A stretch of DNA of 6,445 nucleotides. Source: Clostridium sp. GTDB taxonomy: Bacteria > Bacillota > Clostridia > Acetivibrionales > Acetivibrionaceae. Under the pieces are notes generated by a model. It searched no databases. It was not told the origin of the DNA and was given only the letters and a program-made list of their open reading frames with translations. Each line of letters begins with the position of its first letter. The first letter of the stretch is position 1. The stretch lies in contig DUVG01000027.1 of NCBI GenBank assembly GCA_012841175.1, positions 1 to 6,445 of the forward strand. The letters are read 5' to 3'. Made by a program: the position numbers and the translations under genes. Shown piece by piece: positions 1 to 6,177 of the stretch.

Positions 1-287
1 AAATACCAGAATACTTTAGAAGAAACAGCGCTCCTGAAATAGAGGAAAAAGCCATGAAGACTTTGACATATTTTGATGTAATGAATTTGGCACCGTGGAT
101 TAAATGTCATACATGGGTGTGCATAGGGTTAGTTGATGAAATAACACCTCCTTCTACAGTGTTTGCAGCATATAACCATCTTAATTGTGAAAAAGATATT
201 TGTATATTTAAATATTTTGGCCATGAATACATCCCAGGAACTGTTGAGCCTAGATTAAAACTTTTAATGGACATTTTGCAAAAGTAG
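1..287 (+). CDS. Acetylxylan esterase / cephalosporin-C deacetylase family protein (AXE1), 3' end only
   Basis: This is the C-terminal 94 codons of a longer gene that enters from the left edge; the frame is open from base 3, so the ATG at 54 is an internal methionine and not the start. The stretch SYF/TYFDVMNLAPWIKC, then GLVDEITPPSTVFAAYNH, then FGHEYIPG matches the end of the AXE1 alpha/beta-hydrolase family, which removes acetyl groups from xylan fragments, other acetylated sugars or cephalosporin C, usually in the cytoplasm. In this family the aspartate of the GLVDE segment and the histidine of the GHE segment complete the Ser-Asp-His triad; the nucleophilic serine lies outside the window. 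The TAG stop is followed within 5 bases by a run of eight T, with only a weak AT-rich stem before it, so termination here is uncertain. The substrate cannot be told from this fragment. Confidence 0.85.
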   Translation, partial: IPEYFRRNSAPEIEEKAMKTLTYFDVMNLAPWIKCHTWVCIGLVDEITPPSTVFAAYNHLNCEKDICIFKYFGHEYIPGTVEPRLKLLMDILQK

Positions 288-352
288 AGAATTTTTTTTA
301 CATTGGAGGAAGGTTGTTGTTCTTAATTAGAGCTTTTTTAATTTTTTAATTC

Positions 353-381
353 TTGACACGGGATGTATTTGTTAGTATAAT
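353..381 (+). promoter_or_regulatory. Sigma-A promoter of yceD-rpmF, perfect consensus
   Basis: TTGACA at 353-358 and TATAAT at 376-381 are separated by exactly 17 bases, so both boxes and the spacing are ideal for the vegetative sigma factor. Transcription should begin near 388, giving a leader of only about 20 bases before the yceD ATG at 410, with GAGGTGA at 399-405 as ribosome binding site. A promoter this strong fits an operon that supplies a ribosomal protein. Confidence 0.9.
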
Positions 382-409
382 ATTTTCTGTCGGTTTATGA
401 GGTGAAGCT

Positions 410-916
410 ATGAAATTTGATATAAGCAGTATATTAAAAACTGATGGTGCCCATTTGCCAATTGAAATAAATCAATTAATGGAGGGATTAAACACCATCT
501 TAGATGATTTAAGTTTTGAATCACCTGTTAAATTTAAAGGCAGTATTTCAAATAATGGCGGGGTTATAAAGCTTAAAGGTAAATTAAATACTTTGTATAA
601 ATCAAAGTGTTCAAGGTGTTTAGATGATGTAGAAACTGAAATAAACGCAGACATTGAGGAAGATTTTTTTGAAGAGGGAAAAAGTGAAGAGGAAGCTTAT
701 ACATATAAAGGTAAGTATGTTGAGCTTGAAAAAGTTTTTAAGGACAATATAATATTAAACCTTCCAGCAAAGCAAGTATGTAGTGAAGGGTGCAAAGGAC
801 TTTGTTATTATTGTGGAGTTAACCTTAATGAAGAAACTTGTGATTGTAAAGGTGAAGAAATAGATTCCCGTTTGGAAGTTTTAAAAGGATATTTTAAAAA
901 TCAAGAAAACAATTAA
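410..916 (+). CDS. yceD: YceD / DUF177 family protein, 23S rRNA accumulation factor
   Basis: The 168-residue product belongs to the DUF177 (YceD) family, cytoplasmic proteins linked by genetics in E. coli and plants to normal 23S rRNA accumulation; the molecular mechanism is not known. Family marks are the CSRC pair at residues 67-70 in the middle of the protein, the acidic stretch that follows (about 72-96, DIEEDFFEEG), and the cysteine-rich C-terminal part with C124, C128, C132, C135, C144 and C146, including GLCYYCGVNLN, a likely metal-binding site. The ATG at 410 is preceded by GAGGTGA at a 4-base distance and by the strong promoter at 353-381. The gene lies 46 bases upstream of rpmF, the classical partner of yceD across bacteria, and the two are surely co-transcribed up to the terminator at 1168. 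Assignment to the family is secure; the exact role is inferred from the family. Confidence 0.93.
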   Translation: MKFDISSILKTDGAHLPIEINQLMEGLNTILDDLSFESPVKFKGSISNNGGVIKLKGKLNTLYKSKCSRCLDDVETEINADIEEDFFEEGKSEEEAYTYKGKYVELEKVFKDNIILNLPAKQVCSEGCKGLCYYCGVNLNEETCDCKGEEIDSRLEVLKGYFKNQENN

Positions 917-962
917 TTTTATGTACAAGTGCCTATTGTATGATTATGAGGAGGTGTAATAA

Positions 963-1163
963 ATGGCAGTTCAAAAGCGCAAATGGTCTAAAGCTAGAAC
1001 AGGAAAGAGAAGATCAAATTGGAAATTATCAGCACCTAATTTAGTAGAATGCCCACATTGCCACGAATTAAAATTACTTCACAGAGTATGTAAAGAGTGT
1101 GGACGCTATACAGTAAAGCATAAAGGTGAAAAGAAATCAATTGAGGTAATAAGCGTTGAATAG
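963..1163 (+). CDS. rpmF: 50S ribosomal protein L32 (bL32), zinc-ribbon form
   Basis: This 66-residue basic protein is bL32, a component of the large ribosomal subunit. The N-terminus MAVQKRKWSKARTGKRR is the typical arginine/lysine-rich tail that penetrates rRNA, followed by NWKLSAPNLVECPHCHE and HRVCKECG. Cysteines 30, 33, 43 and 46 form the CxxC...CxxC zinc ribbon, so this is the zinc-binding (C+) version. At 66 residues it is a little longer than the usual 56-60, because of a lysine- and glutamate-containing extension after HKGEKK at the C-terminus. A very strong ribosome binding site, GAGGAGGTG at 948-956, sits 6 bases before the ATG. It is the second gene of the yceD-rpmF unit and is followed 4 bases after its stop by a terminator, so in this genome it closes the unit. 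I found no plsX/acpP reading frame after it, unlike the common arrangement in Firmicutes. Confidence 0.97.
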   Translation: MAVQKRKWSKARTGKRRSNWKLSAPNLVECPHCHELKLLHRVCKECGRYTVKHKGEKKSIEVISVE

Positions 1164-1167
1164 AAAG

Positions 1168-1196
1168 AAAGCAGCAGACAAAACTGCTGCTTTTTT
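1168..1196 (+). terminator. Rho-independent terminator after rpmF
   Basis: AAAGCAGCAG (1168-1177) pairs perfectly with CTGCTGCTTT (1184-1193) around a 6-base loop, and the stem runs into a T tract (1191-1196). It begins 4 bases after the rpmF stop and should separate the yceD-rpmF message from der. Confidence 0.95.
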
Positions 1197-1278
1197 CTTA
1201 GTATTATAAAATAAAAAAGATTTTTTTGGAGAAAATGTAACTATAACAGGATTTATTATAGCATAGTGTGTTATTTGA

Positions 1279-1285
1279 GGGAGGT
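1279..1285 (+). promoter_or_regulatory. Ribosome binding site that fixes the TTG start of der
   Basis: GGGAGGT at 1279-1285 lies 7 bases before the TTG at 1293, the ideal distance. The alternative in-frame GTG at 1266 is upstream of this site and has no Shine-Dalgarno sequence of its own, so the TTG is preferred. No convincing sigma-A promoter is visible between the rpmF terminator and this site, although a TATAAC at 1242-1247 is present. Confidence 0.8.
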
Positions 1286-1292
1286 AAGGAAG

Positions 1293-2615
1293 TTGGCAAA
1301 ACCTATTGTTGCAATTATTGGAAGGCCAAATGTGGGGAAATCTACTTTTTTTAATTATTTAGCAGGAAAAAGAATTTCCATAGTTGAAGATACTCCAGGG
1401 GTTACGCGAGATAGGATATATACAGAGGTGGAGTGGAGAGACAGAAAGTTTACCCTCATTGATACTGGTGGTATAGAGCCTTATACACAGGACAAGATAA
1501 TGCAGCAGATGAGAAATCAGGCGGAAATAGCTATTGAAACTGCTGATGTGATTGTATTTTTAGTTGATTTTAAAGATGGTGTTACCCCTTCAGACATGGA
1601 AGTTGCATCTATGCTAAGGAAAACAAAGAAGCCTGTGATTTTAGCAGTAAACAAAGTTGATAATGTGGGAGAACCTCCACCAGGAGTTTATGAGTTTTAT
1701 AATTTAGGACTTGGTGAATTTATGACCATATCTTCAATTCATGGTTTAGGTATGGGAGATTTATTAGATGAAATGTATAAGAATTTTCCTGAAGAGAAAG
1801 AGGAAGATGTTGATGATGACACTATTAAAGTTGCTATAATTGGAAAACCTAATGTGGGAAAATCATCTCTTCTAAATAAAATAATAGGAGAAGATAGAGT
1901 TATTGTAAGTGATGTTCCAGGAACAACAAGAGATGCTATAGATGCATATGTGGAAAATGAGAAGGGTAAATTTATGTTTATTGATACTGCGGGAATAAGA
2001 AGAAAAAGCAAAATACGTGAAAATATAGAAAAATATAGCACTATGAGATCCTGGACTGCTGTAGAAAGGTCAGATGTCTGTGTTATTATGATAGATGCCC
2101 AGGAAGGAGTTACAGAACAAGATACAAAGATAGCAGGTTATGCCCATGATCAGGGTAAAGCATCAATAATTGTAATTAACAAATGGGATTTGATTGAAAA
2201 AGAAACTGGTACTTTAGAAGAATACACCGATAAAATTCGTAATAAGCTAGGTTTTATGCCATATGCACCCGTTTTGTTTATATCAGCAAAAACTGGTATG
2301 AGAATTAATAAATTATATGATCTAATTGAATACGTTTCTAACCAAGCAACACTGAGAATATCTACAGGAGTTTTAAACGATCTTTTAAATGAGGCTGTTG
2401 CAATGGTACAACCTCCTACAGATAAAGGCAGGAGGCTTAAAGTATATTACATGACTCAAGCTTCTGTAAAGCCTCCAACATTTATTCTTTTTGTAAACAA
2501 GATAGAGCTTATGCACTACTCCTATCAAAGATATTTAGAAAATCAACTTAGAAAAAGTTTTGGGTTTGAAGGAACCCCTATAAGATTCAAATTAAGGCAA
2601 AAGGGTGAGGGATAA
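1293..2615 (+). CDS. der: Ribosome-assembly GTPase Der (EngA)
   Basis: The 440-residue product is Der/EngA, the bacterial GTPase with two tandem G domains that assists late assembly of the 50S subunit. From the TTG start, the first G domain has G1 GRPNVGKS (10-17), switch TPGVTRD (34-40), DTGG (57-60) and NKVD (120-123). After an acidic linker near 167-176, the second has GKPNVGKS (184-191), VPGTTRD (208-214), DTAG (231-234), NKWD (296-299) and SAK (331-333). The KH-like RNA-binding domain fills about 350-440 and ends in a basic RFKLRQKGEG tail. Length and domain order are normal and no G motif is damaged. The start is TTG at 1293, giving MAKPIVAIIGRPNVGKS, the usual Der N-terminus; a GTG at 1266 would add nine non-conserved residues. 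The stop is 4 bases before the plsY ATG, so plsY is probably translationally coupled. Its partnership with yceD and rpmF places three ribosome-assembly functions side by side. Confidence 0.97.
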   Translation: MAKPIVAIIGRPNVGKSTFFNYLAGKRISIVEDTPGVTRDRIYTEVEWRDRKFTLIDTGGIEPYTQDKIMQQMRNQAEIAIETADVIVFLVDFKDGVTPSDMEVASMLRKTKKPVILAVNKVDNVGEPPPGVYEFYNLGLGEFMTISSIHGLGMGDLLDEMYKNFPEEKEEDVDDDTIKVAIIGKPNVGKSSLLNKIIGEDRVIVSDVPGTTRDAIDAYVENEKGKFMFIDTAGIRRKSKIRENIEKYSTMRSWTAVERSDVCVIMIDAQEGVTEQDTKIAGYAHDQGKASIIVINKWDLIEKETGTLEEYTDKIRNKLGFMPYAPVLFISAKTGMRINKLYDLIEYVSNQATLRISTGVLNDLLNEAVAMVQPPTDKGRRLKVYYMTQASVKPPTFILFVNKIELMHYSYQRYLENQLRKSFGFEGTPIRFKLRQKGEG

Positions 2616-2619
2616 TTTT

Positions 2620-3234
2620 ATGGTTATAAGAGTTATTTTAGCTTTATTAGCAGGTTATTTGCTAGGAAGTATAAATACATCTTTAGTTATAGGTAAGTTT
2701 TATAAAGTTGATGTAAGACAGCATGGGAGTGGAAATGCTGGTATGACAAATACTTTAAGGACTCTTGGAAAATTTCCAGCAATGCTTGTTATAGTAGGGG
2801 ATATTTTAAAAGGTATTTTGGCATGTGTAATTGGAAATATAATATTGTCAGACACAGCAGAATTATATGACAGCATTGGGCTTATGATTGGAGGACTAGG
2901 TTCAATATTAGGGCATAACTGGCCAGTGTATTTTGGGTTTAAAGGGGGAAAAGGTGTTCTTACAACATTCGCAGTTATAATGATGATGGGACCTTTAATT
3001 GGACTTATACTTTTATCTATTTTTATTTTGATAGTACTTATAACCAGATATGTCTCTTTAGGATCAATGATAGCAGCAGTACTTTTTCCGGCAGTAGCAT
3101 TTTTAATGGGAAATGAAATTATTTTTATCATATTTGCAGGTGTGATAGGCTTTCTTGTTATTGTAAGGCATAAATCAAATATTGAAAGACTAATAAATGG
3201 GGAAGAGTCAAAGTTAGGTGCAAAAAAAGCATAA
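2620..3234 (+). CDS. plsY: Acyl-phosphate:glycerol-3-phosphate acyltransferase PlsY
   Basis: This 204-residue integral membrane protein is PlsY, which transfers an acyl group from acyl-phosphate (made by PlsX) to position 1 of glycerol-3-phosphate, giving lysophosphatidic acid, the first committed phospholipid intermediate. Several hydrophobic membrane segments are visible (about 2-22, 53-76, 86-100, 112-142 and 148-182). Three family motifs are present: GSGNAGMTNTLR (36-47; most relatives have PGA or IGA where this one has AGM), the GHNWPVYFGFKGGKG segment (98-112), and RHKSNIERLINGEE (183-196) near the C-terminus. I chose ATG 2620, which gives the standard MVIRVILALLAGYLLGS start, with GGTGAGG at 2604-2610 overlapping the end of der as ribosome binding site; a GTG at 2605 would add five residues and lose that site. 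It sits between der and gpsA, and GpsA makes its acceptor substrate. plsX is not in this window. Confidence 0.95.
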   Translation: MVIRVILALLAGYLLGSINTSLVIGKFYKVDVRQHGSGNAGMTNTLRTLGKFPAMLVIVGDILKGILACVIGNIILSDTAELYDSIGLMIGGLGSILGHNWPVYFGFKGGKGVLTTFAVIMMMGPLIGLILLSIFILIVLITRYVSLGSMIAAVLFPAVAFLMGNEIIFIIFAGVIGFLVIVRHKSNIERLINGEESKLGAKKA

Positions 3235-3262
3235 GGATTTTTTAGCAGGGAGGTTTTTATAA

Positions 3263-4261
3263 ATGAATAAATATATATCCATGATAGGTGCAGGAAGTTG
3301 GGGAACTGCACTTGCAATTCTTCTTGCAAAGTCAGGTTATAAAGTTAAAATGTGGTCTTGCTTTGATAAAGAAATAGAAATGATAAATGATTTAAGAGAG
3401 CATAAAGAAAAGCTTCCAGGAATAAAAATTCCTGATGGGGTATTGTGTACAGCTGACATAGAAGAGTCTTTACATGATTCTAAGGTAGTGATAATGGTTG
3501 TACCATCTCATACAATACGAGAAAATGCAAAAAATATATCAACCTACATAAAGAAGGATAATATCATTGTAAACTGTTCTAAGGGAATTGAATCTGAAAC
3601 AGGTTTAAGATTATCTCAGGTAATAAAAGAAGAGATACCTAATGCTAATGTGGTTACTTTATCAGGACCAAGTCATGCAGAGGAAGTTGCAAATGGTATT
3701 CCAACTACAGTGGTGGCAGCATCTTGTGATATTGGTGCAGCAGAATCTATACAGGATATTTTTATGAGTCCTTTATTTAGGGTATATACAAATTCTGATA
3801 TTGTTGGAGTGGAAATTGGAGGAGCATTAAAAAATGTTATAGCCCTATGTGCTGGCATTTCTGACGGGTTAGGATTTGGAGATAATACCAAGGCTGCTTT
3901 GATGACGCGAGGATTAGCTGAAATATCAAGGTTGGGAATTTCTATGGGAGCAAATCCTCAAACCTTTGCAGGACTTTCTGGAATAGGTGATCTTATTGTT
4001 ACATGTACTAGTATGCATAGCAGAAATAGAAGAGCTGGAATACTTATAGGACAGGGAAAAACTCCTAAGGAAGCTATGGAAGAAGTTAAAATGGTAGTAG
4101 AAGGAGTAACTACAACAAAAGCTGCATATGAGCTTGCAAAAAAAAGAAATGTAACCATGCCTATAACTTTTGAGGCATATGAAGTTTTGTTTAATGGAAA
4201 AGACCCTAAAACCACTGTAAGTGACCTAATGATGAGAGATAAAAAAGATGAGGTGTTTTAA
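3263..4261 (+). CDS. gpsA: NAD(P)-dependent glycerol-3-phosphate dehydrogenase GpsA
   Basis: The 332-residue cytoplasmic enzyme GpsA reduces dihydroxyacetone phosphate to sn-glycerol-3-phosphate with NAD(P)H, supplying the backbone of phospholipids. The N-terminal Rossmann domain starts with IGAGSWGTALA (8-18), the dinucleotide-binding loop. NCSKGIE (104-110) carries a conserved active-site lysine (K107), SGPSHAEEVA (134-143) is a family signature, and GGALKNVIALCAGISDG (187-202) holds the catalytic lysine K190. GLSGIGDLIVTCTS (237-250) and SRNRRAG (253-259) belong to the C-terminal substrate-binding domain. Length and motifs are normal. The ATG at 3263 has GGGAGGT (3248-3254) 8 bases upstream, and residue 1 is only seven before the glycine loop, as is typical. 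It lies 28 bases after plsY with no terminator between, so der, plsY and gpsA very likely share a message that ends at the terminator 4298-4349. GpsA and PlsY act in consecutive steps. Confidence 0.97.
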   Translation: MNKYISMIGAGSWGTALAILLAKSGYKVKMWSCFDKEIEMINDLREHKEKLPGIKIPDGVLCTADIEESLHDSKVVIMVVPSHTIRENAKNISTYIKKDNIIVNCSKGIESETGLRLSQVIKEEIPNANVVTLSGPSHAEEVANGIPTTVVAASCDIGAAESIQDIFMSPLFRVYTNSDIVGVEIGGALKNVIALCAGISDGLGFGDNTKAALMTRGLAEISRLGISMGANPQTFAGLSGIGDLIVTCTSMHSRNRRAGILIGQGKTPKEAMEEVKMVVEGVTTTKAAYELAKKRNVTMPITFEAYEVLFNGKDPKTTVSDLMMRDKKDEVF

Positions 4262-4297
4262 GGTTATTATTTACTAGATTAAAAGAATATTCGTTGT

Positions 4298-4350
4298 AAA
4301 AGGATAAAAAAAGAAGACAAATAAAATGGTCTTCTTTTTTTATCCTTTTT
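4298..4350 (+). terminator. Terminator after gpsA, perfect 21-bp inverted repeat
   Basis: Bases 4298-4318 and 4329-4349 are exact reverse complements over 21 bp, with the 10-base loop AAATAAAATG. Each arm contains a GGAT block, a run of seven A (or T) and a GAAGAC block. On the + strand GAAGAC/GTCTTC followed by T7 makes a classical terminator. Because the structure is symmetrical it could also work on the other strand. It lies 36 bases after the gpsA stop and separates gpsA from spoIVA. Confidence 0.93.
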
Positions 4351-4497
4351 GTAATAATAAATGGATATGCACAATATATTTATATTGATAAGGGTACTAG
4401 TACTTAAACCTTAAGTTACTTTTTGGATTTTACTTTATCATGGTTCTTAAGTTTTAGGTGGAAAATTAGATTGTTCTTACAGATTCAAAATAAAAGT

Positions 4498-4505
4498 AAG
4501 GGGGT
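4498..4505 (+). promoter_or_regulatory. Ribosome binding site that fixes the TTG start of spoIVA
   Basis: AAGGGGGT at 4498-4505 lies 8 bases before TTG 4514. An ATG at 4509 falls between the two in another frame, only 3 bases from the site, and opens a 21-codon frame that ends at 4574. The TTG is the correct spoIVA start because it gives the MEK... N-terminus shared with B. subtilis SpoIVA, and no in-frame ATG exists before residue 38. Confidence 0.75.
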
Positions 4506-4513
4506 TCTATGGG

Positions 4514-5992
4514 TTGGAAAAGTATAACATATACCAGCAAATATCAGAAAGAACGCAGGGTGACATATATATAGGGGTTGTAGGACCAGTTAGAACAGGA
4601 AAGTCTACATTTATTAAAAGATTTATGGACTTGTTGGTTATACCAAATATTGAAAATGAATATTCAAAGGGAAGAGCAAAGGATGAATTGCCCCAAAGTG
4701 CTTCAGGCCGCACAATAATGACTACTGAACCCAAATTTGTTCCAAATGAGGCAGTAGAAATTTTACTTGATGAAAATATAAAATTTAAAGTAAGATTGGT
4801 TGACTGTGTAGGTTATATGGTAAAGGGTGCAGTAGGACATATGGAAAATGATGCACCGAGAATGGTTTCTACTCCGTGGTTTGACCATCAGGTTCCATTT
4901 GTTGAAGCTGCTGAAGTTGGTACAAAAAAGGTTATAAATGAACATTCTACAATAGGATTGGTAATGACAACAGATGGAAGTATAACTGATATTGACAGAG
5001 AAGATTATATTGAAGCAGAGGAACGGGTTATAAATGAATTAAAAGAAATAAACAAGCCTTTTGTAGTTCTTTTAAATTCAACAAGCCCGACAGATGCCGA
5101 AACTGAAAGTTTAAGACAAGAACTTGAGGAAAAATATCAAGTTCCAGTAATTGCAATAAATTGTGCACAGCTTAAGATAGAGGATTTAAACAGCATAATG
5201 GAGGGAGTGCTCCTTGAATTTCCTATTAGAGAAATTGGAATTAACATTCCAAAATGGATAGAGTCTTTAGAAGATGATTACTGGCTCAAAGTTGATATGA
5301 TTAATGCTGTAAGGGATGTATTTGAAGGAATTGGGAGAATACGTGAAATAAAAGGAGCTATGAGCAAGTTTGATGAATATGAGTTTATTAAAAAGGCATA
5401 TGTTGACAACATAAATTTAGGAAGTGGAAATGCACTAATAGAGGTTAATGTTGAAGATGGACTCTTTTATCGTGTTCTAAGTGAAATGACTGAAATTGAA
5501 ATAAACGGGGAACATAAACTAATAAGCCTTATGAAAGATTTGGCAAGAGTGAAAAAAGAGTATGATAAAATTGAATTTGCACTTAATGATGTGAAGCTAA
5601 AAGGTTATGGAATAGTGACACCACAAATTACAGAGCTAACATTAGAAGAGCCTGAAATAGTAAAACAGGGCAGTAGATTTGGAGTAAAGCTTAGGGCAAG
5701 TGCACCGTCTATACATATGATAAGAGCTGATATTGAAACAGAGATAGCACCTTTAGTAGGTACAGAAAAACAATCTGAAGAGCTTGTAAATTATCTATTG
5801 AAAGAATTTGAGGGAGAGCCGGAAAAATTATGGCAGTCAAATATTTTTGGAAAGTCACTTCATGAACTTGTAAGTGAGGGGCTTCAAAATAAATTAGGTA
5901 GAATGCCGGAAGATGCCCAGCTAAAACTTCAAGAAACTCTTCAAAAAATAATTAATGAAGGAAGCGGAGGACTTATTTGCATAATACTTTAA
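4514..5992 (+). CDS. spoIVA: Stage IV sporulation protein A, spore-coat morphogenetic ATPase
   Basis: The 492-residue product is SpoIVA, equal in length to the B. subtilis protein. In that species SpoIVA is made in the mother cell, is recruited by SpoVM to the forespore outer membrane, and hydrolyses ATP to polymerise irreversibly into the base layer on which the coat assembles; it is also needed for cortex formation. Visible marks are the Walker A GPVRTGKST (24-32, with K30), the DELPQSASGRTIMTTEPKFVP segment holding the threonines at 70-71, and the Walker B region RLVDCVGY (94-101, with D97), all at the B. subtilis positions. The middle domain is followed by the conserved RQG/KQGSRFGVKLRASAPSIHM and GTEKQSEELV blocks, and the protein ends in NEGSGGLICIIL, the conserved C-terminus that contacts SpoVM. 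The start is TTG 4514. The gene is monocistronic between two terminators. I could not find a convincing sigma-E promoter in the 250 bases upstream, although the family is normally under sigma-E control. Confidence 0.97.
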   Translation: MEKYNIYQQISERTQGDIYIGVVGPVRTGKSTFIKRFMDLLVIPNIENEYSKGRAKDELPQSASGRTIMTTEPKFVPNEAVEILLDENIKFKVRLVDCVGYMVKGAVGHMENDAPRMVSTPWFDHQVPFVEAAEVGTKKVINEHSTIGLVMTTDGSITDIDREDYIEAEERVINELKEINKPFVVLLNSTSPTDAETESLRQELEEKYQVPVIAINCAQLKIEDLNSIMEGVLLEFPIREIGINIPKWIESLEDDYWLKVDMINAVRDVFEGIGRIREIKGAMSKFDEYEFIKKAYVDNINLGSGNALIEVNVEDGLFYRVLSEMTEIEINGEHKLISLMKDLARVKKEYDKIEFALNDVKLKGYGIVTPQITELTLEEPEIVKQGSRFGVKLRASAPSIHMIRADIETEIAPLVGTEKQSEELVNYLLKEFEGEPEKLWQSNIFGKSLHELVSEGLQNKLGRMPEDAQLKLQETLQKIINEGSGGLICIIL

Positions 5993-6008
5993 ATATAAAA
6001 ATAAACTT

Positions 6009-6044
6009 AAGGCACTGTCAAATAAAATGGCAGTGTCTTTTTTT
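6009..6044 (+). terminator. Terminator after spoIVA
   Basis: AAGGCACTGTCA (6009-6020) pairs with TGGCAGTGTCTT (6028-6039), 12 pairs with two G-U wobbles, and the stem enters a run of seven T (6038-6044). The loop and its closing bases (CAAATAAAATGG, 6019-6030) are identical to those of the gpsA terminator. It begins 17 bases after the spoIVA stop. Confidence 0.93.
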
Positions 6045-6177
6045 CATCTGATAAATTAAAAACTAATCCCTTACCCATGTCGGGGTAAATTAAAATGGCT
6101 ATGCCAAAGTATATAACAAAACATTCCTCTAACGTATAATTTATATCTTATCCAAAACATGGGAATGCGCACATGTA

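Noticed and set aside
54..287. ATG at 54 as the start of a small 77-codon gene
   Set aside because: The frame is open to the left edge and the upstream codons continue the esterase-family sequence, so this is the end of a longer gene.
285..300. Terminator after the esterase gene
   Set aside because: A run of eight T is present, but the only stem before it is a 6-pair AT stem with the T run displaced, too weak to call.
472..654. Minus-strand 60-codon frame inside yceD
   Set aside because: Lies fully opposite a conserved gene, with a composition that mirrors it and no recognisable domain.
1266..1292. GTG at 1266 as the start of der
   Set aside because: It adds nine residues absent from the family and lies upstream of the only good ribosome binding site.
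1739..2041. Minus-strand 100-codon frame inside der
   Set aside because: Its serine/leucine-rich sequence is the reverse image of the Der codons, including the second G1 motif; no independent support.
2605..2619. GTG at 2605 as the start of plsY
   Set aside because: It sits inside the ribosome binding site for ATG 2620, which gives the normal PlsY N-terminus.
2700..3329. 209-codon open frame on the minus strand opposite plsY and the start of gpsA
   Set aside because: It is antisense to two clearly conserved genes, contains no family motif and overlaps the gpsA start; a shadow frame.
3673..4215. Two minus-strand frames inside gpsA
   Set aside because: Antisense to conserved gpsA segments and without motifs or ribosome binding sites that I can see.
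4507..4945. Two minus-strand frames inside spoIVA
   Set aside because: Antisense to the highly conserved ATPase domain of spoIVA; no support.
5993..6021. Minus-strand TTGACA (6021-6016) with TTATAT 17 bases further, pointing into spoIVA
   Set aside because: The TTGACA is part of the terminator stem and loop and no minus-strand gene follows; most likely chance.
6071..6160. 29-codon minus-strand gene ending at 6071
   Set aside because: No ribosome binding site before its ATG, very short, and no recognised product; kept only as part of a possible repeat.
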